NCBI RefSeq assembly: GCF_000740675.1
Contig: NZ_JPXI01000040.1
Span: 98,771 to 162,770 of the forward strand
Direction of reading: 5' to 3'
DNA: 64,000 nt
Source: Massilia sp. BSC265
GTDB lineage: Bacteria > Pseudomonadota > Gammaproteobacteria > Burkholderiales > Burkholderiaceae_D
Part shown: one piece after another, positions 17,837 to 26,553 of the stretch
Layout: each line of letters starts with the position of its first letter
Position numbering within the stretch: position 1 is the stretch's first letter
Made by a program: the position numbers and the translations under genes
Notes under the pieces: model-generated
Seen by the model: only the letters and a program-made list of their open reading frames with translations
Told to the model about the DNA's origin: nothing
Database searches by the model: none

Positions 17837-17873
17837 GCATGGCCAAATAATTTATTTTGTAAAGGAAGGTCTG

Positions 17874-19064
17874 ATGAAAGCAATGATTCTCGCTGCAGGC
17901 AAGGGCACGCGTGTGCGCCCGCTGACCTATGACCTGCCAAAACCCATGATCCCCTTATTGGGCAAACCCGTGATGGCCTACCTGGTCGAGCACCTGAAAA
18001 AGCATGGCGTGACCGAAATCATGGTCAACGTCAGCTGGCTGCACGAGAAGATCGAGGAATACTTCGGTGAGGGCGAGCAGTTCGGCGTCCAGATCGGCTA
18101 CTCGTTCGAGGGCTACATCAACAACGAGGGTGAGATCGTGCCCGAGCCGATCGGTTCGGCCGGCGGCATGAAGAAGATCCAGGAATTCGGCGGCTTCTTC
18201 GACGACACCACCATCGTGCTGTGCGGCGACGCCCTGATCGACCTCGACCTGAAAGCCGCGCTGCTCGAGCACCGCCGCAAGGGCGCGATGGCCACGGTCA
18301 TCACCAAGGAAGTCCCATGGGACAAGGTCTCGTCCTATGGCGTGGTGGTCACCGACGCCGAAGGCCGCATCACCGAGTTCCAGGAAAAGCCGTCCGAAGC
18401 CGAAGCCAAGTCCAACTTCATCTCCACCGGCATCTACATCTTCGAACCGGAAGTCATCGACCTGATTCCGTCGGGCGTGCCCTTCGACATCGGTTCCGAA
18501 CTGTTCCCGCTGCTGGCAGAGCGCGGACTGCCGTTCTATGCCCAGGGCCGCCCCTTCAACTGGCTCGACATCGGCACCATGAGCGACTACTGGGAAGTGC
18601 TGCAGACCGTGCTGACCGGCGAGGTCAACCACATGGACGTGCCGGGCATCCAGATCGAGCCGGGCGTCTGGACCGGCCTGAACACCAGCATCGACTGGGA
18701 AGGCACCACCATCGAGGGACCGGTCTATATCGGTTCCAACGTCAAGATCGAGGCGGGCACCCGCATCGTCGGTCCGACCTGGATCGGCCACGGCAGCCAC
18801 ATCTGCGAAGGCGCCGAGATCGTGCGTAGCGTGTTGTTCGAATACACACGGGTGTTGCATGATGTAACATTGCATGAAATGATCGTTTTCAAAGATTACA
18901 GTGTCGACCGCAAGGGCGAGATGAAGCACGCTTCCGAATATTCTTCGCAGGAATGGCTGAACGCGCGCGATCGCCGCCGTTCGGTTCGCAAGGAAATCGA
19001 TGGCGAAGCCCAGAACGCTGTCCAGAAGATCAGAGAGAAAATAACCGAGAAAGTAAGCGCATGA
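17874..19064 (+). CDS. sugar-phosphate nucleotidyltransferase (GDP-mannose pyrophosphorylase-like)
   Basis: NTP-transferase of 396 residues. The pyrophosphorylase loop AAGKGTRVRPLTYDLPKPMIP lies at residues 6-26, and a GSAGGMKKI substrate-side motif follows near residue 99. The metal Asp lies in VLCGDALIDLDL. From about residue 265 it has left-handed beta-helix hexapeptide repeats (IEGPVYIGSNVKIEAGTRIVG), as in GMPPB-type and RmlA/GlmU-type enzymes. The C-terminal 60 residues are charged and helical. It would make an NDP-sugar for the polymer; mannose-1-P guanylyltransferase is the likeliest, but glucose-1-P use cannot be excluded. Ribosome site AAAGGAAGG is at 17861-17869, and the gene overlaps manC by ATGA. 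Confidence 0.8.
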   Translation: MKAMILAAGKGTRVRPLTYDLPKPMIPLLGKPVMAYLVEHLKKHGVTEIMVNVSWLHEKIEEYFGEGEQFGVQIGYSFEGYINNEGEIVPEPIGSAGGMKKIQEFGGFFDDTTIVLCGDALIDLDLKAALLEHRRKGAMATVITKEVPWDKVSSYGVVVTDAEGRITEFQEKPSEAEAKSNFISTGIYIFEPEVIDLIPSGVPFDIGSELFPLLAERGLPFYAQGRPFNWLDIGTMSDYWEVLQTVLTGEVNHMDVPGIQIEPGVWTGLNTSIDWEGTTIEGPVYIGSNVKIEAGTRIVGPTWIGHGSHICEGAEIVRSVLFEYTRVLHDVTLHEMIVFKDYSVDRKGEMKHASEYSSQEWLNARDRRRSVRKEIDGEAQNAVQKIREKITEKVSA

Positions 19065-20479
19065 AAATTTATCCAGTCATCCTCTCCGGCGGTGCCGGTA
19101 CCCGCCTGTGGCCGCTGTCGCGCGCCGTGCTGCCCAAGCAGCTCCTGCCCCTGGTAGGGGACAGGACCATGCTGCAGGAAACTGCACTGCGGGTGGCCGG
19201 GTGGCCGGGAGTGATGGCGCCGCTGGTCGTGTGCGGCAACGACCACCGCTTCATGGTGGCCGAGCAGCTGCGCGAGACCGGCATCACCCCGCTCGGCATC
19301 CTGCTCGAGCCGGTCGGCCGCAACACCGCTCCGGCGGTGGCCGCGGCCGCCCACTACCTGAAGGCGATCGACCCGGAAGCCATCATGCTGGTGCTGCCGG
19401 CCGACCACGTGATCGAGAACGGCGCCGCCTTCCGCGACGCCGTCGAACGCGCCGTCACTCTCGTCGGGCAGGGCGCCCTGGCCACCTTCGGCATCGTCCC
19501 GAAGACCCCCGAGACCGGCTACGGCTACATCCGCCGCGGCGAGCAAGTCGCAGGTTGCGGCGACTGCTACCGGGTGGCGCGCTTCGTCGAGAAGCCGGAT
19601 GCGGCTACCGCCCAGTCCTTCCTGGATGATGGCGGATACTACTGGAACAGCGGCATGTTCATGTTCCATGCCGAGCGCTTCCTCAAGGAGCTGGAGGAGC
19701 ATGCGCCGGCCATCGCCGTCGCCGCCGAAAAGGCCGTCGGCACGGGCTACCGCGACCTCGACTTCTGCCGCCTGGAAGAAAAGGCCTTCTCGGACAGCCC
19801 GTCCGATTCGATCGACTATGCGGTGATGGAAAAGACCCGCGACGCCGCCGTGGTGCCGGCCGACATCGGCTGGAACGACGTCGGTTCCTGGTCGGCGCTG
19901 TGGGAAGTGCAGCCCAAGGATGCCGACGGCAATGCCCAGCGCGGCGACGTCTACCTCGACGGCGTCAAGAATTCGCTGGTGCGCGCCGAATCGCGCATCG
20001 TGGCCGTGGTCGGTGTCGAGGACCTGGTCGTGGTCGAGACCCAGGACGCGGTGCTGGTCACCCACAAAGACCAGGTGCAGCGCGTCAAGCAGGTGGTCGA
20101 CCACCTCAAGAGCAAGGCGCGCACCGAGCACCTGCACCACACGCGCGTTTATCGTCCGTGGGGGCATTACGAGGGCATCGATGCCGGCGACCGCTTCCAG
20201 GTCAAGCGCATCACCGTCAAGCCGGGCGAGAAGCTCTCGCTGCAGATGCACCACCACCGCGCCGAACACTGGGTCGTGGTGTCGGGCACCGCGCGCGTGA
20301 CCTGCGGCGACAAGGTCAGCCTGCTGTCGGAAAACGAATCGACCTACATCCCGATCGGCATGAACCACCGACTGGAAAATCCCGGCAAGCTGCCGCTGCA
20401 CATCATCGAAGTGCAGTCCGGCAGCTACCTCGGCGAGGACGACATCGTCCGCTTCGAGGATATCTACCAGCGCGCCTGA
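19061..20479 (+). CDS. manC: mannose-1-phosphate guanylyltransferase/mannose-6-phosphate isomerase
   Basis: Bifunctional type II enzyme of 472 residues (AlgA/ManC/CpsB family). The guanylyltransferase domain begins with the pyrophosphorylase motif SGGAGTRLWPLSRAVLPKQ. FVEKPDAATAQ and YYWNSGMFMF follow around residues 180-200. The C-terminal cupin domain (from about residue 365) carries the isomerase signature HHRAEHWVVVSGTARV and PWGHYEGID. It gives GDP-mannose from fructose-6-P-derived mannose-6-P. Translation is coupled to the preceding nucleotidyltransferase by an ATGA overlap. A palindromic repeat directly downstream (20489-20544) probably ends the transcript. Confidence 0.94.
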   Translation: MKIYPVILSGGAGTRLWPLSRAVLPKQLLPLVGDRTMLQETALRVAGWPGVMAPLVVCGNDHRFMVAEQLRETGITPLGILLEPVGRNTAPAVAAAAHYLKAIDPEAIMLVLPADHVIENGAAFRDAVERAVTLVGQGALATFGIVPKTPETGYGYIRRGEQVAGCGDCYRVARFVEKPDAATAQSFLDDGGYYWNSGMFMFHAERFLKELEEHAPAIAVAAEKAVGTGYRDLDFCRLEEKAFSDSPSDSIDYAVMEKTRDAAVVPADIGWNDVGSWSALWEVQPKDADGNAQRGDVYLDGVKNSLVRAESRIVAVVGVEDLVVVETQDAVLVTHKDQVQRVKQVVDHLKSKARTEHLHHTRVYRPWGHYEGIDAGDRFQVKRITVKPGEKLSLQMHHHRAEHWVVVSGTARVTCGDKVSLLSENESTYIPIGMNHRLENPGKLPLHIIEVQSGSYLGEDDIVRFEDIYQRA

Positions 20480-20488
20480 GGCATGCTT

Positions 20489-20544
20489 GTAGGGTGGGCG
20501 TTTGTCATTCGGGACATTTCCCGAAATTACCCCGCCCACCCTGC
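20489..20544. repeat. GTAGGG-type palindromic repeat (REP-like), copy A
   Basis: The outer arms GTAGGGTGGGCG (20489-20500) and CGCCCACCCT (20533-20542) form a 10-bp inverted repeat. A second hairpin, TTCGGGA/TCCCGAA (20508-20514 and 20519-20525), is nested inside. It lies 9 bp after manC, where it would fold into a strong transcript-end hairpin. The outer arm matches the ends of the repeats at 36726-36856, 41543-41675 and 58826-58854. Confidence 0.75.
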
Positions 20545-20654
20545 TTAATAGCGCCGAATTATAGTCGGTTCCGCTTGCACAGCGGAACCGTGCGAACCCC
20601 TGCCGGAACGCGGGCATACAATGCCCGCAACTGAACCGAGCGAGGGGGCCATCC

Positions 20655-21395
20655 ATGAAAACAATGCTTGCAGCGTCGAGCCTGGCGATTACCATGACAC
20701 TCGGCCTGGCTGCGCCGGCCGCGCATGCCCAGGTCGGCGCACCGCTGCTGGACCTGACCCTGTACGGCCAGCTGGAACGCTGGCTCGGCGCCGGGCCGCT
20801 GGACCTGCGCAACATCTACACGCGGGAAACCGGCCACAATTCGCGCGATTTCCATGCGGCTGCCGATGGCGCCGGCATGACCTTCACGCTGCTGCAGGTG
20901 ACCAACGATTTCGGCCAGAGCTGGATCGTGGGTGGCTACAATCCGCAGAGCTGGTCTTCCACCGATGGCTGGCACGAAACGCCCCGCGACTGGCAGCGCA
21001 CCGCCTTCATCTTCAATTTCACCGATGCCAGGCTGTGGCGCCAGGTCCAGACCGATGACATCCTGCCGAACCGTGGCCTGCGCCAGACGTACAACGAGCC
21101 CAACCACGGCCCGACCTTTGGCGCCGGCCCCGACTTGTTCGTCAACGACCGCCTGAATGCCGCACTGTCCTGGCAGGTGAGCTATGGCGACGGGATCACC
21201 GAGGGCACCAGCATCTTCGACGGCAGCACCGGCGGCCAGCTGTTCCGCGTCGATGCGCTCGAGGTGTATTCGATCTCGCTCGTGCCGGAACCCGCCAACA
21301 CGGCGATGTTCATCGGCGGCCTCGGAGTGCTGGGCTGGGCGGCATGGCGGCGCCGCGCTCGGGCGGTTCCTGCCGGCAAGGCGAAGATGCACTGA
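20655..21395 (+). CDS. PEP-CTERM-anchored TLD-like protein, probable exosortase substrate
   Basis: Exported protein of 246 residues. The signal peptide spans about residues 1-25 (cleavage near AHA-Q). A TLD-like domain occupies about residues 50-200, with IVGGYNPQSW its clearest stretch. The C-terminal sorting signal starts near residue 210: VPEPANTAM, a hydrophobic helix, then WRRRARA. This tripartite tail is the PEP-CTERM signal recognised by exosortases such as XrtB at 941. The protein is therefore expected to be processed at the inner membrane and delivered to the surface or matrix. The function of bacterial TLD domains is not known. Start ATG 20655 follows GAGGGGG. Confidence 0.85.
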   Translation: MKTMLAASSLAITMTLGLAAPAAHAQVGAPLLDLTLYGQLERWLGAGPLDLRNIYTRETGHNSRDFHAAADGAGMTFTLLQVTNDFGQSWIVGGYNPQSWSSTDGWHETPRDWQRTAFIFNFTDARLWRQVQTDDILPNRGLRQTYNEPNHGPTFGAGPDLFVNDRLNAALSWQVSYGDGITEGTSIFDGSTGGQLFRVDALEVYSISLVPEPANTAMFIGGLGVLGWAAWRRRARAVPAGKAKMH

Positions 21396-21516
21396 AGGGC
21401 AGGGCAGACGCCACGTTTGCGGCCACCCCGGCAAACGCGGCCCTGACAACTTGGCAAGCTGTGGCATGATGGCGGCGGAGCCCGGCTCCGCCATTCGTCC
21501 ACCCTGCGACCGACTC

Positions 21517-22617
21517 ATGCGACCGAACTTGCAAGCTTATTTGCGTGCGCCGCTGCGTGCGTTCCTTCCTGCACCCCTGCGTGCCGTTTTCTCCTGCTGC
21601 CTGTTCCAGTTGTGCGTCGTCGGCGCCCTCCATGCGCCAAGCGCCCATGCCGAGAGCGCGCCTGCTCTCAAGCCCGGGCAGCTGGCCATCGTCATCAATG
21701 ACGAGGACCCCAACAGCGTCGCGGTCGGCGCCTATTACCGCAAGCGTCGCGATATCCCGGCCGCGAACGTGGTGCACGTGCGCATACCGCGTGTTGGCCA
21801 GTCCTTGCCGCGCTCGCTGACTCCGGCCAAGTTCCGCCTGCTCAAGGAAGAGATCGACGCGAAACTGGGGCCGGAGGTGCAGGCTGTGCTGATGGTCTGG
21901 ACCGCGCCCTACGCGGTGGACTGCAATTCGATCACGGGCGCCTATACCCTCGGCTTCGACGGCGGCCAGTGCGCCAAGACCTGCGCCGCGGGCCAGCCCA
22001 GCCCGTATTTCAACAGCAAGTCGGCAAAGCCCTTCAGCGACCACCAGATGCGGATCTCGATGCTGCTGCCGACCGAGTCGGTGCAGGACGCGAAAGACCT
22101 GATCGACCGCGGCGTCACGGCGGGCTTCCGCACCGTACCCGCCACCGCCTACTTCCTCACCACGTCGGAAAAGGCACGCAATACCCGCGCCGGCTTCTTT
22201 CCCCGTCCCGGCCGCATCCCCGCGCGCCGCCTGACTACCAAGGTGATCCAAGCCGACGTGCTCGAAGGCGTGCAGGACGTGCTGGTCTACCAGACCGGCA
22301 TGGCGCATGTCGCCAAGCTGGAGACGATCGGCTTCGTGCCCGGCGCCCTGGCCGACCACCTGACCTCGCTCGGCGGCGACCTGCTCGGCAGCAGCCAGAT
22401 GAGCAGTCTGCGCTGGCTGGAGGCGGGCGCCACCGCCAGCTACGGCACCGTCAGCGAACCCTGCAACCACTGGCAGAAGTTCCCCAATCCCTCCGTCCTG
22501 CTGCGCCACTACCTGAGCGGCAACAGCGCGATCGAAGCCTACTGGAAGAGCGTTGCCTGGCCTGTCCAGGGCCTGTTCATCGGTGAGCCGCTGGCGGCGC
22601 CGTATCGCGCCCGCTGA
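21517..22617 (+). CDS. TIGR03790 family secreted protein of unknown function
   Basis: Predicted exported protein of 366 residues. I recognise the TIGR03790 family: LAIVINDEDPNSVAVGAYYRKRR and IPAANVVHVRIP near the mature N-terminus, VQAVLMVWTAPYAV, and a C-terminal SYGTVSEPCNHWQKFPNP. The signal peptide (about residues 1-48, ending APSAHA-E) is unusually long when the start is ATG 21517. ATGs at 21466/21469 are in frame but would lengthen it further. The family is often found in genomes with PEP-CTERM sorting, and the neighbour upstream is a PEP-CTERM protein. No catalytic function is established. Confidence 0.8.
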   Translation: MRPNLQAYLRAPLRAFLPAPLRAVFSCCLFQLCVVGALHAPSAHAESAPALKPGQLAIVINDEDPNSVAVGAYYRKRRDIPAANVVHVRIPRVGQSLPRSLTPAKFRLLKEEIDAKLGPEVQAVLMVWTAPYAVDCNSITGAYTLGFDGGQCAKTCAAGQPSPYFNSKSAKPFSDHQMRISMLLPTESVQDAKDLIDRGVTAGFRTVPATAYFLTTSEKARNTRAGFFPRPGRIPARRLTTKVIQADVLEGVQDVLVYQTGMAHVAKLETIGFVPGALADHLTSLGGDLLGSSQMSSLRWLEAGATASYGTVSEPCNHWQKFPNPSVLLRHYLSGNSAIEAYWKSVAWPVQGLFIGEPLAAPYRAR

Positions 22618-22814
22618 GGGCGTGCCACGGGCGGATCTGGTCCTGCTTCTATCACAAACGAGGTGGAAGGGCGCAGCTTTGTTGTTTTGAGTGCATCGAT
22701 GCAACACTGTCATCAGCACGCAATTTATTGCATTTACTATAAATTTTGCTAATGCTAAATTGCGTTCGCTAAGTAGTGTTTCATAAAAATTATCGTCCCA
22801 CTCAACAGGATCCC
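22618..22814 (+). promoter_or_regulatory. AT-rich upstream region of the nuclease gene
   Basis: Base composition falls sharply from about 22670 to 22800. It contains a GCAAT-TT-ATTGC palindrome (22720-22731) and a TATAAA hexamer (22738-22743) that may be a -10 box; no good -35 stands 16-18 bp upstream. The palindrome could be an operator. There is no open reading frame of note. Confidence 0.35.
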
Positions 22815-25799
22815 ATGAACAAGTTCCTCGCCTCCATCCATTTCCCCGGACGGCAGACCGTGCTAGCGGCGCTACTGGCCAGCCTTTCCCTTCCCGCGCT
22901 GGCAACCGGATCGCCGAACATCGTTATCAGCCAGGTATATGGCGGCGGCGGCAATTCCGGGGCGGAGTATCGCCAGGACTTCATCGAGATCTTCAACCGC
23001 AGCAGCGCCGACGTGGCGATCGGCGGCTGGAGCGTGCAGTACGCATCCAGCGCCGGTACCACCTGGCAGGTGAGTGCGATCCCGGCCGGCACCGTGCTGA
23101 AGGCGGGCCAGTATTACCTGATCCGCCAGGCCGCGGGTACTGGCGGCACCAGGGACGTGCCGAGCGACGCCGCGGGCGGCTTGAACCTTTCTGGTACTGC
23201 GGGCAAGGTCGCCCTGGCCAAGAACAGCACCGCCCTGAGCGGGGCCACCCCGACGAGTGCTGCCTTGGTCGACCTGGTCGGCTTCGGCAACAGCGCGGGC
23301 TACGAGGGCTTGCCTACCCCGGTCCTGAGCAATACCAAATCGGCCTCGCGCAATGACGGCGGCTGCGCCGATACCGACCACAACCTGACCGACTTCACGG
23401 TCGGTGCCCCGGACCCGCGCAACAGCGCGAGCCCGTTCAAGGCCTGCAACCTGGATCCGGTCGCCGAGCCGATCGTCGCCAACTGCCCGGCCACGCTGCT
23501 GCGTCCGCACGGCGAGCTCGCCTCCCGCAGCCTGAACGCCATCGACAAGGACAGCCGTGTCACCGGCGCCACCATCACCTCGAGTCCGGTCGCCGGCATC
23601 CGCCTGGAAGAGTTCGCCGCATCGGGCGCGGTCAACAGCGCCGCCGCGGTCAAGCTGGTGGTCGATGCTGCGGTCGTGCCGGGCAACCATCCGGTGACCA
23701 TCAACTTCACCAACGACGCCAACCAGGCCCAGAGCTGCACGGTCACCGTGCGCTCGGCCGACACCAACACCATCCCGGCCATCCAGGGATCGGGCGCGGA
23801 AAGCCCGCTCAATCGCACGGCCCAGACCACCGAAGGCGTCATTACCGCGAAGGTCGGCAGCGGCTACTTCATCCAGGATCCTGCCGGCGACGGCGACCCG
23901 ACCACCTCGGATGGCATCTTCGTGTTCGGCCAGACTTCAGGCAGCGTCGGCCAGCGCGTGCGCGTCACCGGCCTCGTCACCGAATACGCACCGTCGGGCG
24001 CCACCAGTACCTACACCGAACTGACCGACGCCGTCTCCAGCGTGCTCGGCGCCGGCCAGGCCGTCAGCGCCGCCAACATCACCCTGCCGGGCAGCGACCT
24101 GGAAGCCCATGAGGGCATGCTGGTGCGCTTCACCAACCCGCTGACCGTCAACGACAACAAATACCTGGGCGCACGGGGCGAACTGACCCTGTCCAGCGGA
24201 CGCCGTGAAATCCCGACCAACCGTTACCGTCCGCGTACGCCGGAAGCGCAGGCCATGGCCGCCGACAACGCCGCCAATGCGATCGTGCTTGACGACGGCC
24301 TGTTCGTCACACCTGCCGTGATTCCCTACATCGGCGCGGATGGCACCGTACGGGCGGGTGATACCGTCACCGGCCTGGAAGGCGTGCTGGACTTCGGTTC
24401 GCTGGGCGGCGGCGGCGCCGGCTTCAAGCTGCAGCCGACCGTGGCGCCGCAGTTCTCGCGCACCAATCCGCGCCCGGCGGCGCCGAACCTGCCGGCCGGC
24501 ATCAAGGTCGCCAGCGCCAACGTGCTGAACTTCTTCACTACCTTCACCAACGGCAGCACCGCTGACGGCGCCACCGGCCAGGGTTGCAAGATCGGCACGA
24601 GCACCCGCGCCAGCAACTGCCGCGGCGCGGACAACATGGACGAGTTCGTGCGCCAGCGCGACAAGATCGTCAAGTCGCTGATCGCCCTGGATGCCGACGT
24701 GGTCGGCCTGATGGAAATCCAGAACAATGGCGACACCGCCGTCGGCTACCTGGTCGACAGCCTGAACACTGCGCTCGGCGCGCCGGTCTACGCGGTGGTG
24801 CCGAAGCCCGAAGCCACCGGCACCGATGCCATCCGCGTCGCGATGATCTACAAGCCGGCTTCAGTCTCGCTGGTGGGCAGTGCGCTGTCGGATGGCGATC
24901 GGGTCAACAACCGTCCGCCGATGGCCCAGACCTTCCGTGCCAACAACGACGCCAAGTTCTCCGTGATCGTGAATCACCTCAAGGCCAAGGCGGGCTGCGA
25001 CAAGGACAGTGGCCTGGACACCGACCAGGGCGACGGACAGGGCTGCTGGAACGCCACCCGCGTGCTGCAGGCCCAGCGCCTGGCGAACGTCTTCATCCCG
25101 CAGGTGGTGGCGAGCGCCAACGATCCGGACGTGCTGGTGATCGGCGACATGAATGCCTACGGTTTCGAGGACCCGATCGCGACCCTGCTGGGTGCCGGCA
25201 TGGTGAACGAACTGGAGCGCTTCGTGCGTCCGCAGGGCATGGTGTACTCCTATGTGTTCGATGGCGAAGTCGGTTACCTGGACCACGCGCTCACCAGCGC
25301 CTCGCTGAGCAAGCAGGTGCTTGGCGCCGCCGAATGGCACAATAACGCCGACGAACCGGAAGCGATCGACTACAACAAGGAAAGCAAGCCGCAGGACCTG
25401 TACGTCGACAACGCCTATCGCGCCTCCGACCACGACCCGGTGATCGTCAGCCTCGGCCTGACCCCGCCATACGTGGACGTGACCGGCTCGGTGCGGGTCG
25501 TGCAAAGCGGCCTGGCGGTGAACTACGCTGCACAGCAATACAGCGGCAAGGTCATGTTCACCAATACGGGCAGCACGACCTTGAACGGCCCGTTGCATTT
25601 CGTGCTGCGGGGCTTGACCCAGGGCGTCGTTCTCAACGGCGCGCACGGCAGCCACAAGGGCGCACCTTATTTGACCCTGCCGCAAACCACGCTGGCGCCG
25701 GGCGAGAAGGTGACCGTGGAGTTCAGCTTCACCTATGGCGAGAAGAAGAAGTCGATCGACTACACGCCCAAGCTCTTCAGCGGCGACCTGCAGCCTTGA
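22815..25799 (+). CDS. ExeM/NucH family extracellular endonuclease
   Basis: Secreted nuclease of 994 residues. A Sec signal peptide (to about residue 32, ALA-T) is followed by a lamin-tail domain (about 35-170) with the ISQVYGGGGNSGAEY start. An OB-fold-like stretch lies around 320-420, and the endonuclease/exonuclease/phosphatase domain spans about 555-880. Catalytic landmarks are visible: GLMEIQNNG (metal Glu), VIGDMNAYGFEDP (Asp/Asn) and ASDHDPVIVSL (Asp-His). A C-terminal beta domain follows, and no GlyGly-CTERM or PEP-CTERM tail is present. ExeM homologues leave Aeromonas and Shewanella by type II secretion. Here a type II secretion operon begins about 1.4 kb downstream, which suggests the same route. 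Confidence 0.88.
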   Translation: MNKFLASIHFPGRQTVLAALLASLSLPALATGSPNIVISQVYGGGGNSGAEYRQDFIEIFNRSSADVAIGGWSVQYASSAGTTWQVSAIPAGTVLKAGQYYLIRQAAGTGGTRDVPSDAAGGLNLSGTAGKVALAKNSTALSGATPTSAALVDLVGFGNSAGYEGLPTPVLSNTKSASRNDGGCADTDHNLTDFTVGAPDPRNSASPFKACNLDPVAEPIVANCPATLLRPHGELASRSLNAIDKDSRVTGATITSSPVAGIRLEEFAASGAVNSAAAVKLVVDAAVVPGNHPVTINFTNDANQAQSCTVTVRSADTNTIPAIQGSGAESPLNRTAQTTEGVITAKVGSGYFIQDPAGDGDPTTSDGIFVFGQTSGSVGQRVRVTGLVTEYAPSGATSTYTELTDAVSSVLGAGQAVSAANITLPGSDLEAHEGMLVRFTNPLTVNDNKYLGARGELTLSSGRREIPTNRYRPRTPEAQAMAADNAANAIVLDDGLFVTPAVIPYIGADGTVRAGDTVTGLEGVLDFGSLGGGGAGFKLQPTVAPQFSRTNPRPAAPNLPAGIKVASANVLNFFTTFTNGSTADGATGQGCKIGTSTRASNCRGADNMDEFVRQRDKIVKSLIALDADVVGLMEIQNNGDTAVGYLVDSLNTALGAPVYAVVPKPEATGTDAIRVAMIYKPASVSLVGSALSDGDRVNNRPPMAQTFRANNDAKFSVIVNHLKAKAGCDKDSGLDTDQGDGQGCWNATRVLQAQRLANVFIPQVVASANDPDVLVIGDMNAYGFEDPIATLLGAGMVNELERFVRPQGMVYSYVFDGEVGYLDHALTSASLSKQVLGAAEWHNNADEPEAIDYNKESKPQDLYVDNAYRASDHDPVIVSLGLTPPYVDVTGSVRVVQSGLAVNYAAQQYSGKVMFTNTGSTTLNGPLHFVLRGLTQGVVLNGAHGSHKGAPYLTLPQTTLAPGEKVTVEFSFTYGEKKKSIDYTPKLFSGDLQP

Positions 25800-25820
25800 T
25801 GACAGGCTGGCCGTGACAGG

Positions 25821-25850
25821 AACACCTGCTTTCGGGCAGGTGTTTTTGCT
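25821..25850 (+). terminator. terminator after the ExeM/NucH gene
   Basis: Stem ACACCTGC (25822-25829) pairs with GCAGGTGT (25836-25843) and is followed by TTTTT. It lies 22 bp after the nuclease stop. Confidence 0.85.
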
Positions 25851-25861
25851 TTATCGGGGTG

Positions 25862-25889
25862 AAAAGAAAACGGCGCCCGTGCGGCGCCG
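25862..25889 (-). terminator. terminator of the minus-strand lipoprotein gene
   Basis: On the minus strand, CGGCGCC and GGCGCCG (25883-25889 and 25871-25877) form a 7-bp stem, followed by TTTTCTTTT (25870-25862). It stands back to back with the nuclease terminator. Confidence 0.7.
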
Positions 25890-25906
25890 CGACGATCCGG
25901 AATGGA

Positions 25907-26233
25907 TCAGGACTGGGTCAGGTCCTTGCCTTCGGCGAGCGCACGGCGCATGGCATCGATGCGGTAGGCTTCGGCATTGCCGTCGATGATGCGCAGGCTG
26001 CCGCAGCCTTCGGCGGCGCAGTCGGGGGTCGGATTGTTCGGGCCACTGGCGGCAGCGACGGCCGGGCCGGTCGATGGGGCGGCCGGGGCGCCGATGGCGC
26101 CGGCAACGCCCAGGTCGCTCTGGACTGCCGAGCCAAGCGTCTTCGGCATCTGGGTTTCCTGCTGGCCTGCACCGCAGGCGGTCAGGAAGGTGGTCAGGGC
26201 GATGGCGGCGATAGTACGGAAGGAGATGTTCAT
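25907..26233 (-). CDS. small Ala/Pro-rich lipoprotein of unknown function
   Basis: Protein of 108 residues read convergently to the nuclease gene. The first 20 residues are a lipoprotein signal ending in the lipobox LTAC (Cys20), so the mature protein should be lipid-anchored. The mature part is low-complexity (Ala, Gly, Pro) with a short CAAEGCGS cysteine pair near residue 75, then a charged helix. The start is placed at ATG 26233; a TTG at 26251 would add six residues. No family was recognised. It has its own terminator and an AT-rich upstream region shared with the divergent gene at 26554. Confidence 0.65.
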   Translation of the reverse strand: MNISFRTIAAIALTTFLTACGAGQQETQMPKTLGSAVQSDLGVAGAIGAPAAPSTGPAVAAASGPNNPTPDCAAEGCGSLRIIDGNAEAYRIDAMRRALAEGKDLTQS

Positions 26234-26553
26234 GATCGGTCTGTTGAGCAAGCTCGTCTGTAACGAGTCCTATTGTAGTGAGTAAATTTTTCCGGTGCTC
26301 AATTATTTTCGTTAGCGAACAGCAAATATTAAGATTTAGAAATAGAATTGAGCGAAGTTAGCTTGTGTTCGCAGCAATTGAACCATCTGTTTTTAAGGAA
26401 ACAAAAAATTCTCCATGGAAATTGATGTCGCACGGCAACAGTCCGCTGTTGCTGTACCACGACGCATTGGCCATTTGCTGTCGCCTCGGCAAGGTCAAGC
26501 ATGCATACCGGGATTCGCTTGACCACATGTTGGCAAGAAGGGAAGATGGACAT
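26234..26553. promoter_or_regulatory. divergent intergenic region with two hairpins
   Basis: A 320-bp gap between two divergent lipoprotein genes. The left 130 bp are strongly AT-rich. Toward the right gene there are two perfect inverted repeats: GCAACAG-TCCG-CTGTTGC (26435-26452) and GGTCAAGC (26493-26500) with GCTTGACC (26517-26524). The second ends 29 bp before ATG 26554 and could form in the leader of that mRNA. A GAAGGGAAG ribosome site follows at 26537-26545. I find no clear -35/-10 pair. Confidence 0.45.
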
